From: Asterias amurensis
Taxonomy: Eukaryota; Echinodermata; Asteroidea; Forcipulatida; Asteriidae
Assembly (NCBI RefSeq): GCF_032118995.1
Contig: NC_092654.1
Coordinates: forward strand, 14,747,784-14,811,783
DNA: 64,000 nucleotides
Direction of reading: 5' to 3'
Numbering within the stretch: position 1 is the stretch's first letter; each line of letters starts with the position of its first letter. The notes beneath the pieces were generated by a model. It was not told the DNA's origin. It searched no databases and saw only the letters and a list, made by a program, of their open reading frames with translations. The translations under genes were made by a program, and so were the position numbers. Shown here in pieces: positions 22,303 through 32,900 of this stretch.

Positions 22303-22600
22303 ACTACACACATTACATCCACTGGATATCTACTGCGTTATGGTGTACATGTACATGTATAAACACACACAATGACACAATACTGAAACAGTAAGAAGGG
22401 GATTGAACTGAAGCCCCACTCGCACTATACCAAGTTAGCATTTTCACCACGATTTATGAATAGTTAAAAAACCCCATATCACACAACGTTTGTAAGAAAT
22501 GGCGGTCGGAGTCGATTGGGGAAGTGTTAATACGCAAAGGCTGTATCCAAGTCATGCCTGCTTGAACCGCTGTGGCCAACGGGAAGCAAGGATCTCCATA

Positions 22601-22606
22601 AATAAA
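22601..22606 (+). terminator. CDC37: candidate CDC37 poly(A) signal
   Basis: AATAAA about 300 bases past the stop codon. Its position is reasonable, but later AATAAA sequences near 24000 could be used instead. Confidence 0.35.
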
Positions 22607-22941
22607 TTTCATTGGTTATTACCTTCTTAGTTTTAAAACAGGCCTGATACTTCACGGAGGCAAGTGCCTCCATGCCTCCTGGTCATTGCCTTTGTTCCCT
22701 TGAAATGGTCCAGTAATAAATTACAAAGGAGAAAATGCCTTGGTGCCCCATGCCTTTCAAAAGCAAAGCATACATGCCTGTTAAAACCAATACTGTTTTG
22801 TTATTAGAGTAGTTTGACGTACGTGATGTAATATAGATGTCTTTTAATGTTTGTAACTTGTGCATGTTGATAAAGGTTAAGGGGCTTCTGACTGACACCC
22901 TTGAACAAAGATATTGACAACAGTAGGGAGGCTGCCAATCC

Positions 22942-23020
22942 TGTGGTTAGATAGCTCAGTTGTTTGAGCACTTGCACATTAATCCGGAGGTCACAGCTTC
23001 AAATCCCTGGGGACATGGGT
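22942..23020 (+). mobile_element. tRNA-derived SINE head
   Basis: GATAGCTCAGTTGTTTGAGC (box A) and GTCACAGCTTCAAATCCC (box B) lie about 40 bases apart, as in tRNA-derived SINEs. The body beyond about 23050 is too diverged to bound. Confidence 0.55.
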
Positions 23021-23513
23021 CGCCCATGGAATTTTTCAGCAGGACTCGAAAAAGCAGGAAATTGCAGGGTTTTCAATTTCAAAAGGCGTTCAACATACCC
23101 ATGTTTCTTTTTCTGACACTTTTACAATATATATTTTTTTTCTCTCAAAAACTCAACAGTAAAACCATGTCTGTACGCATGGTAATGGTTATGCGGAAAT
23201 GAACGGTCTCTCAAAAGTAACATTTAGTTGATGTATCCGTGCAAATATGTTTTTTTTTTTTAAACATACATGTAGCTCTAAAAATCACTGATTTAGTATA
23301 ACTGTTTAACCCTTTCTTGTTTCTGTTTCTTTTGTAGTCAAATTCCCGTTTCAAGTCTCCTTATCCGTTAGAGTTTGACAGGCATTTACACTGGTATTGT
23401 TCTAATGATTTGTAAATACACTTTTGTTCATGTCAATAATTATGTTTTGAATACCATTTGAACAGAATGAATGTTTAACCAGTTAAAATCCTGTTTGCCC
23501 CTAGTACTGATCT

Positions 23514-23692
23514 TGGCCCAATTTCATGGCTCTGCTTACTGTAAGCACAGAATCGGCGCTTACGGAAGCAGGGAATTCTGTGCTTATTTCACAGGTTAGC
23601 GGCAAAATTTGGCTGCAAGCGTACTCCACCTTACTAGGCATTCTACGCTTACAAGGCTAGCGCAGAAATTTGGCGCTTGCAGGTGGCCCTGA
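23514..23692. mobile_element. GGCCCAATTTCATGGCTCTGC palindromic repeat
   Basis: Starts GGCCCAATTTCATGGCTCTG, then GTAAGCACAGAATCGGCGCT. It is homologous to the complete hairpin copy at 52942-53136, but its right arm is decayed. Confidence 0.6.
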
Positions 23693-24059
23693 TTGTGTTG
23701 AAAGTGTTTGCACAGATGGTCACTGTTTAAACCTTGATTAAGCCTCGACAGTTACCGCCATTGTTACCCTGCGTTAAGCAGAGACATGAAGTTGGTCCTA
23801 CCTCTGTATTGAATTCAATTAACTCTACAGTTTATGTCTTAATTAATTATTCACTTGCCTTGCTTGAAGCCAATGTAATTAATTAGTTAATGTTTTCACT
23901 ACAAACTAAAGGTTTGAGGTTGTGCATAAAAACCAACACAAATGTTACACTGACAATTTATAAATTAGACATGTAACTGTGTGCATTTTGTATAGTAATA
24001 AATAAACCAAGTTATTCCCTCAATAAAAAAATGGTTTTATCAAATTTCACCCTTTTCTG

Positions 24060-27000
24060 ACGCAAATCACAGTACACAGGCAAATTGTGCTTGAAATTGT
24101 GAACGAGGCTATAGCCTCGTTCACAATTTCAAGCACAATTTGCTAAGTACACAAGCCTTGTGAACTTTTCGCGTAAAAAAGTACACAAGAAAATGTTTAC
24201 AAGGCTATATATAGCCATGTGTACTTAGCAAAGTTTGCTTGAAAATGTTTACAAGGCTATAACCTTGTGAACTTAGCAAATTTTGCTTGAAAATGTTTAC
24301 AAGGCTATAGCCTTGTGTACTTGGCAAATTTTGCTTGAAAATGTTTACAAGGCTATATATAGCCTTATGAACTTAGCAAATTTTGCTTGAAAATGTTTAC
24401 AAGGGCATAGCCTTGTGAACTTAGCAAATTTGGCATAAAATGTTTACAAGGCCTTATGAACTTATGTTTATAGCCTTATGAACTTAGCAAATTTTGCTTG
24501 AAAATGTTTACAAGGCTATATATAGCCTTATGAACTGAGCAAATTTTGCTTGAAAATGTTTACAAGGCAAACATTGTGTACTTGGCAAATTTTGCTTGAA
24601 AATGTTTACTTGGCAAACTTTGCCCTGTGAACTTAGCAAATTTTGCTTTAAAATGTTTACAAGGCTATAGCCTTATGAAGTTAGCAAATTTTGCTTGAAA
24701 ATGTTTACAAGGCTTATAGCCTTGTGTACTTGGCAAATTTTGCTTGAAAATGATTATAAGGCTATAGCCTTATGAACTTAGCAAAATTTTGCTTGAAAAT
24801 GTTAACAAGGCTATAGCCTTGTGAACTTAGCAAATTTTGCTTGAAAAGTTTGTGTACTTAGCAAATTTTGCTTGAAAATGTTTACTTGTGAACTTAGCAA
24901 ATTTTGCTTGAAAATGTTTACAAGGCTTGTGAACTTGGCAAATTTTGCTTGAAAATGTTTACAAGGCTATAGCCTTGTGTACTTGGCAAATTTTGCTTGA
25001 AAATGTTTACAAGGCTATAGCCATATGAAGTTAGCAATTTTTGCTTGAAAATGTTTACAAGGCTATAGCCTTGTGTACTTGGCAAATTTTGCTTGAAAAT
25101 GATTACAAGGCTATAGCCTTGTGAACTTAGCAAATGTTGCTTGAAAAGTTTGTGTACTTAGCAAATTTTGCTTGAAAATGTTTACAAGGCTAAAGCCTTG
25201 TGAACTTGGCAAATTTTGCTTGAAAATGTTTACAAGGCTATAGCCTTGTGTACTTGGCAAATTTTGCTTGAAAATGTTTACAAGGCTACAGCCTTGTGTA
25301 CTTGGCAAATTTTGCTTGAAAATGTTTACAAGGCTATAGCCTTGTGAACTTTGCAAATTTTGCTTGAAAATGTTTACAAGGCTACAGCCTTGTGTACTTG
25401 GCAAATTTTGCTTGAAAATGTTTACAAGGCTATAGCCATATGAAGTTAGCAATTTTTGCTTGAAAATGTTTACAAGGCTATATATATAGCCTTGTGAACT
25501 TAGCAAATTTTGCTTGAAAATGTTTACAAGGCTATAGCCTTGTGTACTTGGCAAATTTTGCTTGAAAATGTTTACAAGGCTATAGCCTTGTGAACTTAGC
25601 AAATTTTGCTTGAAAATGTTTACAAGGCTATAGCCTTGTGAACTTAGCAATTTTTGCTTGAAAATGTTTACAAGGCTATAGCCTTGTGTACTTAGCAAAG
25701 TTTGCTTGAAAATGTTTACAAGGCCTTGTGAACTTGGCAAATTTTGCTTGAAAATGTTTACAAGGCTATAGCCTTGTGAACTTAGCAAATTTTGCTTGAA
25801 AATGTTTACAAGGCTATATAGCCTTGTGAACTTAGCAAATTTTGCTTGAAAATGTTTACAAGGCTTGTGTACTGTTAATATAGCCTTATAAACAGTACAC
25901 TGTTTATAAGGCTATAACCTTGTAAACATTTCACAAGGCCAATTTGGCTTGAAAATGTGTACAAGGCTATAGCCTTGTGAAATGTGTAAGCATTTAACAA
26001 GGTTATAGCCTTATAAACAGTACACAAGGCTATACCTTGTAAACAATTCACAAGTTTACGGCCTTGTAAACATTTCACAAGGTTATAGCCTTTTAAACAT
26101 TTCACAAGGCTATAGCTTTGTACACATTTCACAAGGCTATAGCTGTGACACATTTCACAAGGTTATAGCCTTATAAACAGTAAACATTTCACAAGGCCTT
26201 GTAAGCATTTCACAAGGTTACAGCCTTATAAACAGTACACAAGGCTATAGCCTTGTAAACATTTCACAAGGCTAAAGCCTTGTAAGCATTTCACAAGGCA
26301 CAAGGCTATAGCCTTGTTAACATTTCACAAGGCTTATAGCCTTGTAAGCATTTCACAAGGCACAAGGCTATATAGCCTTGTTAACATTTCACAAGGCCTT
26401 ATAAACAGTACACAGTAAACATTTCACAAGGCCTTGTAAGCATTTCACAAGGTTATAGCCTTATAAATATAGCCTTTATAAACGGTACACAAGGCTATAG
26501 CCTTGTAAACATTTCACAAGGCTATAGCCTTGTACATGTTATAAACATTTCACAAGGTTACAAGGCTATAAGCATTTCACAAGGTAGCCTTTATAAACGG
26601 TACACAAGGCTATAGCCTTGTAAACATTTCACAAGGCTATAGCCTTGTAAGCATTTCGTACACATTTTAAAGCCAAATTGGCCAAGTACACATTTCACAA
26701 GGCAGTATAAACAGTAAACAGTAAACATTTCACAAGGCCTTGTAAGCATTTCACAAGGTTATAGCCTTATAAACAGTACATAAGGTTATAGCCTCAAACA
26801 CATTTTCAAGCCAAATTGGCCAAGTACACAAGGCTATATATAGCCTTGTGAACATTTTCAAGCAAAATTTTCCAAGTACACAAGCTATAGCCTTGTAAAC
26901 ATTTCACAAGCCTTGTAGACGTTTTCACACAAAATCTGCCAAGTACACAAGGCTATAATAGCCTTGTAAACATTTCACAAGGCTATAGTAAAAAAAAAAA
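24060..27000. repeat. 48-bp satellite built on AAGGCTATAGCCTT, with orientation change
   Basis: From about 24140 to 25860 a 48-bp unit (AAGGCTATAGCC, TTGTGAACTTAGC, AAATTTTGCTTG, AAAATGTTTAC) repeats some 35 times. Some copies lose or double the palindrome. From about 25870 to 26990 the units are shorter (about 27 bp, TAAACATTTCACAAGGCTAT) and parts read as the reverse complement (TTTTCAAGCCAAATTGGCC). One minus-strand frame stays open for 225 codons (25111-25788) only because 48 is a multiple of three. Confidence 0.95.
24080..24143. repeat. 64-bp perfect palindrome at the left edge of the satellite
   Basis: The 32-base left half ends CGAGGCTA and the right half begins TAGCCTCG. The halves are exact reverse complements with no spacer. 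It is made of two satellite units head to head and marks the array's left border. Confidence 0.85.
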
Positions 27001-27090
27001 ACTTTGTATTCCAAAAACTAAAAAAAAAAAAATTATTTCCAATACTTCAACATTATTGGAAAACATACATTGCTATATAAGAAGCCACAA

Positions 27091-27112
27091 TTATTATTAT
27101 TATTATTATTAT
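27091..27112. repeat. (ATT)n microsatellite
   Basis: A short ATT trinucleotide run directly next to the left end of the inserted element at 27113. Confidence 0.7.
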
Positions 27113-27287
27113 ATATAGACCAATCCGACGCGCACCGGGCGTGCAAGTGTTGAGCACCGGGTGCGCAGATGTTAAGCACCGCGCGCCATTTGCTGCGGTG
27201 TCTTCAATGCCTAGATTGTGCACAAAAAGACACCGCAGTTGGTAATTTTGTTTCGCTACCAAATTTGTTTCATCGGATTGGTCTATA
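27113..27287. mobile_element. GC-rich inverted-repeat element inserted in the satellite region
   Basis: The ends TATAGACCAATCCGA and TCGGATTGGTCTATA are perfect 15-bp inverse copies. The 140-bp interior (GCGCACCGGGCGTGC, GCACCGCGCGCC, two GACACCGCA-type motifs) is far richer in GC than the surrounding satellite. Satellite units continue on its right to about 27510. Confidence 0.75.
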
Positions 27288-27289
27288 GC

Positions 27290-27510
27290 CTTGTGAAATT
27301 TTGCTTTAAAATGTGAACAAGGCCTTGTGTACTTGGCCTTGTTTACTTGTACACAAGGCCTTGTTCACACTTTAAAGCAAAATTTACTTAGTACACAAGG
27401 CTATATTACATGTATTTAGCTATGCACACATTTTCAAGTAAAATTTGCTAAGTACACAAGACTTATATGTAAGCCTTGTACATATTTTCGAGCAAAATTT
27501 GTACACACTT
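27290..27510. repeat. outlying satellite units right of the inserted element
   Basis: Degenerate copies of the AAGGC...TTTGCTT...AAAATGTG unit in both orientations. They are the tail of the 48-bp array, cut off by the element at 27113-27287. Confidence 0.7.
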
Positions 27511-27876
27511 TTTTCGCGCAAAACTTGATTTTAGTGAATCATTACATGTATATTCTAAATCTTTCCAACCAAATAGGTTTATAAGTAAATGCTCTTAATA
27601 GCCCCAAGCACCTAATCTGGGTACTTTTTGTGGGACACACAGCACAATGTCCACAGATTTACATGTACATTGTTTCACTCATTTCCCAAATACGACAGCA
27701 CCCCATGTAAGTAATATTTTAAGGTAAGCTTTCTACCATGATTATCCTCAAACTGTGTAAGTTTAATGTCAATCTGTGGACATTGGGTTTTGTGTAACAT
27801 AAAGTACCCAAATCCTCTAAACACCCATTGATGCAAGGCACCAGCCACAGTAAATACATATCACATGGTATTTGTT

Positions 27877-27895
27877 TTTATTCTTGCTTTTTATT
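27877..27895 (-). terminator. ACP2: candidate poly(A) signals of the acid phosphatase gene
   Basis: On the minus strand two AATAAA hexamers lie at 27890-27895 and 27877-27882. This would give a 3' UTR of about 1.9 kb containing two D-family miniature transposons. It is plausible, but a nearer non-canonical signal is possible. Confidence 0.3.
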
Positions 27896-28105
27896 GGGAT
27901 TGGTAGGATCAATGATAAACAAACTCAAATTGCCTCTGGACAAACAAAAAAGCGCAACATAAGGTCCACAATTTTGTGGAAATGAAATTTGGTCCTCAAA
28001 ATGGCACTGGAACAATTTTACAAAAACAACGTCTCGGTGAGACAAAAAAAAAAGGAAAACATTGCTCTGTGATTTTTCCCTATTTCTCTTAAAAACTTGA
28101 GGAGT

Positions 28106-28296
28106 AAAGCCCGACTCATACTTCCAGCGAATGCGAATGTGATACGAATGTTGACGTCACAAATTCGCAACGAATAATTTGCAGCAGCTAAACTCTATTC
28201 AACTCACTTGCGAATATCAGTGCGAAAGGAGGGTTGTGACGTCAATTCACGTCAAATTCGATTCGCATTCGCATTCGCAGGAAGTATGAACCGTGC
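28106..28296. mobile_element. hairpin element with AAGCC(C)GGTTCATACTTCC ends, family D
   Basis: The left end ACTCATACTTCCAGCGAATG and right end CATTCGCAGGAAGTATGA are inverse copies. A TGACGTCACAAATTCGCAAC core appears on one side and its inverse on the other. Family members are also at 29261 and 31558. Confidence 0.7.
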
Positions 28297-29260
28297 TATA
28301 TAAAGCTGAAACTTCTACAGGTGAATTATATGACATCTTCATTCACAGTGAGTAGGGATTCATGTCATGGCCAAAATCTTGAACTACAAAAGGTATCAAA
28401 ACCCTGGTATTGCCTTACCCTTACAAGAATAAAGAATCACCTTTTGCTAAGTTTGCATTTGCATCACAAATTTGCTACATACAATTCTACTTAACAGGAA
28501 CATTTATGTGGAGTTTTGACCCACACCCACCTCTCTTTTTCAAGAAAAGAAAAACACGAGGAAAACAAAAAACCCAAAACAAACTTTCGGCTACATTTCA
28601 AATCTCAGCAGATTGTTCTCATGTATATTTAGCAAACTGTTAAACAGTAAATATTATGTCATTCTATCATGAGATTTACATTAATACCCATTCCAATTTA
28701 TGGAACTTGATTCTACGGACATGTGTCTGTACACAAAAAAAAACAGAAAATAGGAAAGAAAACCTTATTTTGGTTCATGATTGCACTTTTAAAAAATAGA
28801 TGAATGAAATCACAGTAACCTGGCAAGTTCCAAGAAACTTCTATGTTTTAAGATAAGGTACTTTTTGCAGAACCATTATCAGTATGCACATTGAATAGAA
28901 CATTTGTAACAACAATAATACAGCATTTGTAAGGCTCACTGTTAACATTCAAAGGTGCCGGGTTAGTGCAAACTCAGATTAATAGTACTGTCAAATTTTT
29001 GGAGAAAGCAAGCATTTGTATGAAGTCTCCAGAGTCTTGGTGCTATATTCCCTGTAACTTGCCAAGCAAATTTTACATCACAAAACAGTCGCAACACATC
29101 GTCCATTGTTCCCTTGAGTAGGTGTTGGTTTATATCAGTTAGCGTAATACCAATTTTGAATACCAGGAACACTTCAACAACAAAATGTACAGTCAGTCAT
29201 GAGCCAATATGCTCATTAGGTTTAGTGTTTATAACCAGTTGCATTGGCTGTAAACGACTG

Positions 29261-29436
29261 AAGCCCGGTTCATATTTCCTGCGAATGAGAATGCGATACA
29301 AATTTTGATATTACAAATTCGCAACGAAAAGTTTTTTAAAGATTTTTGGGTGGAAGCAATATTTGCATCAAAAAACAAAGCTGTGACATTAAAATTCTTA
29401 TCGCATTCCAATTCGCAGGAAGTATGAACCAGGCTT
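29261..29436. mobile_element. hairpin element, family D
   Basis: Ends AAGCCCGGTTCATATTTCCT and AGGAAGTATGAACCAGGCTT are near-perfect 20-bp inverse copies, the clearest termini of this family. It lies downstream of the acid phosphatase stop codon, probably in its 3' UTR. Confidence 0.75.
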
Positions 29437-29525
29437 GAGAATATTTCTATTCCCCCTAGACTGAATTGTCAGTCAATGAGTCCATCACAGTTTACTCCTC
29501 AGCTCTCGTCGGTACCCATTTGTAC

Positions 29526-29665
29526 TCCTGGAGTGCGTTTTGGCGACTCCAACCAAAGCCCAACCGACTCACCAAGTTGGTTACCGGTTGACCTGAACAG
29601 CATCGTCACCGCGCTCAACCGATGACCAATGTTTCTGGTTGGGGTCGCCAAAACGCACTCCAGGA
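29526..29665. mobile_element. 140-bp element with TCCTGGAGTGCGTTTTGGCG ends
   Basis: Left arm 29526-29555 and right arm 29636-29665 are inverse copies over 30 bases, apart from one or two differences in the inner part. The interior has a weaker dyad (CAACCGACTCACC and GGTTGACC). It lies 90 bases downstream of the acid phosphatase stop codon, likely in the 3' UTR. Confidence 0.7.
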
Positions 29666-29755
29666 TGGCGGGAAGCAATTACAATAAATCAAGGACACAA
29701 GTGTCATGGCTTACTATACAACATAGAAATTGAAGACAAACTTGCCAATAACTGT

Positions 29756-29943
29756 CTAGGTATCAAACACCGATTCATCTTCGGAGTCTGTGCCCACGTG
29801 ACCAAGAAGATGGAAATTGATTGGTTGCATCTGTCGCGCTTTCTGAAAACGTCTGCTTCGCTGGAAGTTTCTGCAGAGAGACACCACCATAACAAAAGCC
29901 ACTAGAATAGCGAGGACTGTGAAAATAGCCAGGAGAGTCCAAC
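29756..29943 (-). CDS. ACP2: acid phosphatase exon 10 (residues 387-448 and stop)
   Basis: Acceptor TCAACTCCAG, stop TAG at 29756-29758. It encodes the membrane anchor ([20 protein letters not shown]) and a basic then acidic cytoplasmic tail. A decayed duplicate of the first two-thirds of this exon is at 34779-34898. Confidence 0.93.
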
Positions 29944-32900
29944 CTGGAGTTGAAGGAAAAGATAAAGAAATGGGAAAGCGATATCACCACGAGCAGTAGC
30001 AGTGTCCAATATTTGAGAGCCAGGGGTCAATTTCACAAAGACTCCTAACTCAGGACTAGTTGAGGAGTTATTTAAGTCTTTGAAAACTCTTTGTGAAATC
30101 CACCCCAGGTATTGTATACATATTGCCAATTAATGGCAAAAAACTTACTTGGTTAGGAGAAGTACAGCAGCGTTGGAAAGCATTTTGAGAAACGTTTTAC
30201 TTCATGGAATTGCGGTTATGGATAAAGATATCACATTGTTATCCCCCAAAAAATTTGAATCTGAGAAGCTATACTGACAGTCACATTTCTCAGATTGTGT
30301 ATTCCAATTGCAGATTATTCTTCCTGCGTGGACATAATAATGGTGGGTTCAAATTACCAAATGTATACAAACCCTTTTAAAAAGGTTGTGTGAAATTTCA
30401 AATAAGGTAAAGTGCAGGTTCAAACAAGCTTTACTGCTGTCATTGTTTCTAGGATTGTTTTACTCAGCCGTTTCTAAAAAAGCAATACTTTAATACACCT
30501 CAGATGCACAACACATGCTCAAATAATACAGGCCACTACTGGGGTGTTGAGCTTTTATTCTAAGACCACATTACACAAAGCCTTGCTTCAAGTCTGGCTC
30601 AGTAGCTCATGGCTACTTTCTTTGACCTTTTAGAGTCCATTCATTTCTGTAAAATCATCACCTTGCACCCAGATATGCTGTTGTTGTTTTTTGGAAACGG
30701 TTTATTTTCTTGTAAACTGTCATAAATTTTCATGCCATAAAACATACATTTGATTTTTTTTTTTGACACATACATGTAGATTCAGGTCATGACTTTTTTT
30801 TTAATCTTTTGGGTCAGGTCGAAATAGGTCAGATCTTGCAGCTATTATGGGCATATATTTTTAGTAAGAGTTATGAAGGCGTTGTGCCGTAGTAACATCT
30901 CATCTAACAGAAACAATCTTGAAGTGTTTCGTTTTCCTTTACATGTTTAAAACCATTAGACACTTACGGTAAATAGTATTGTCCAAAGGCCCACACTTCG
31001 TGTATCACAATTTATATATAAAATAACAAACCTGTGAAAAATTCATCAGTCATCGGAGTTGGAGAAAATAACGGGAAAACCCACCCTTGTTTCCGCACGT
31101 TTCGCCGTGTCATGACATGTGTTTAAAATAAATCTTTAATACTCGATATCGAGAATTGATATTGTTTATGTTTTCTCTAAAAGTAAAGCATTTCATGGAA
31201 TAATATTTCAAGAGGAGTCTTTCACCATTACCTTCTGTAAACCCTGTATGTAGTTTGTAAATCTGTGAACTTTTTGTTTAGTTTTCTGTACCGAACGTTT
31301 CCAATGGCTTTAAGAACTTTCAAAACATAAATGCACACAAGAACAAGAGCAGCAAAACTAAAGTTATAATACCTCAACCCCAACAAGTATTTCAGTTATA
31401 GTCTGCAGAAAAAAAAATTGCGTTGACATTTATCTACAACTTCACAGGTACGCTAAGTTGAACAGTTCACCAATATAGGGGTTAGTAGCTAGCATGCTCA
31501 ACATCGTGCTGTGAAGGTGTTAAAGGTGGAAGTTAAATGTTTCAGTAAATCCTAGTAAAGCCCGGTTTAAACTTCCTGCAAATGTGAATGCGATACGAAT
31601 CATGGCGTCACAAATTCGCAACAAATAAATCGCAACAGTTGACTTGTGCTCAACTCCTGTGAAACATTCGCTACGAAAATAGTCCTGTGACGTTAACATT
31701 CGCTACGAAAATTCGCAAGTATGAGCCAGACATCACAAATGTTTCAGAGGGCAAGTTGATGCACAAGTTCAAACCAATGCAAAATCTCTTTCTCTCAATT
31801 CTCAATTAATAAGGAATGCATCATTAGTATGACAAGGAGGTACCCACCAGGGTTGCAGCTAGACCAATTTTGGTGGTCACCAATAAACCAACTTTGTTCA
31901 AAACCAACTAGGGCAAGCGGATCAACAAAATTAGTCATGTTTAATTATGGGGCCATCACTCCAGCCATGATGCCAGGTTTCCAAACTGTTCTTGTTATGG
32001 GGCCATGCATAAGTTGAAAGGCATTTTGACAGTTTTTGTTCCCTGTGACATTTGATACTCATTATCATTTGCCGTGTCTCAGAGTAATGCACAGTAGACA
32101 AACTATGATTTGTTCTAGGGGAAGTCTGTGCTGGGCGGCACAATGTATTTTGCTCAGAGTGCTGAACAAATATTGTGAGTTCTGGGCAGGTCCGCCAAGC
32201 ACCGCCCTCCATGGCTACAACACTGATACTACCCACCCCTGTTATATGGAAAGGGTTTTTAATATTATAGAAGAATCTCACATGAGTTGCTACACATCTG
32301 TGACCGACGTGAATCCACGAAGCTTGCAGTGGATACTTAGATTCTGAAGAATTTTCCCGACTTTCCGAAAACTTAGGAGGAGGGCTAGCATTGTGAGCGC
32401 AAAGATAAATATGAACACCTGATGGCTACCAAAGACAGGCACAAGTCCTGCAAAGAAGGGATATACCTTGGGTCAATTCAGTCAGGAGAATCATGATGGT
32501 TGGGGTAACCTAGGCTAAGTGATTTTCTGTTTAAAGTCAGTGGACACTATTGGTAATTGTCAAAGACTAGCCTTCACAGTAGGTGTATCTCAACATATGC
32601 ATAAAACAACAAACCTGTGAAAATTTGAGCTCAACCAGTCATCAAACTTGCAAGATAATAATGAAAGAAAAAAACCACCCTTGTCACATGAAGTTGTGTG
32701 CATTTAGATGGTAGGTTTCGAGACCTCAAGTTCTAAATCTGAGGTCTCGAAATCAAATTCGTGGAAAACTACTTCTTTCTCGAAAACTATGTCACTTCAG
32801 AGGGAGCCGTTGTGTTTCTCACAATATTTTATACTATCAACCTCTCCCCATTACTCATTACCAATTGAGGTTTTATGCTGATAATTATTTTGAGTAATTA

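Larger units (their letters stand above)
22303..24060. other. CDC37 3' UTR and intergenic DNA
   Basis: The 3' UTR begins after 22302. The first good poly(A) signal is AATAAA at 22601-22606, and another cluster (TAATAAATAAACC) lies at 23997-24006. A tRNA-derived SINE and a family E-like palindrome lie in between. No other exon is seen. Confidence 0.5.

Noticed and set aside
25111..25788. 225-codon minus-strand open frame of 16-residue repeats
   Set aside because: A direct translation of the 48-bp satellite; neighbouring units break the frame and no start or splice context supports it.
24140..25860. Regular repeats that could suggest a CRISPR array
   Set aside because: There are no unique spacers between units, the setting is a eukaryotic intergenic region, and no cas-like gene is nearby.
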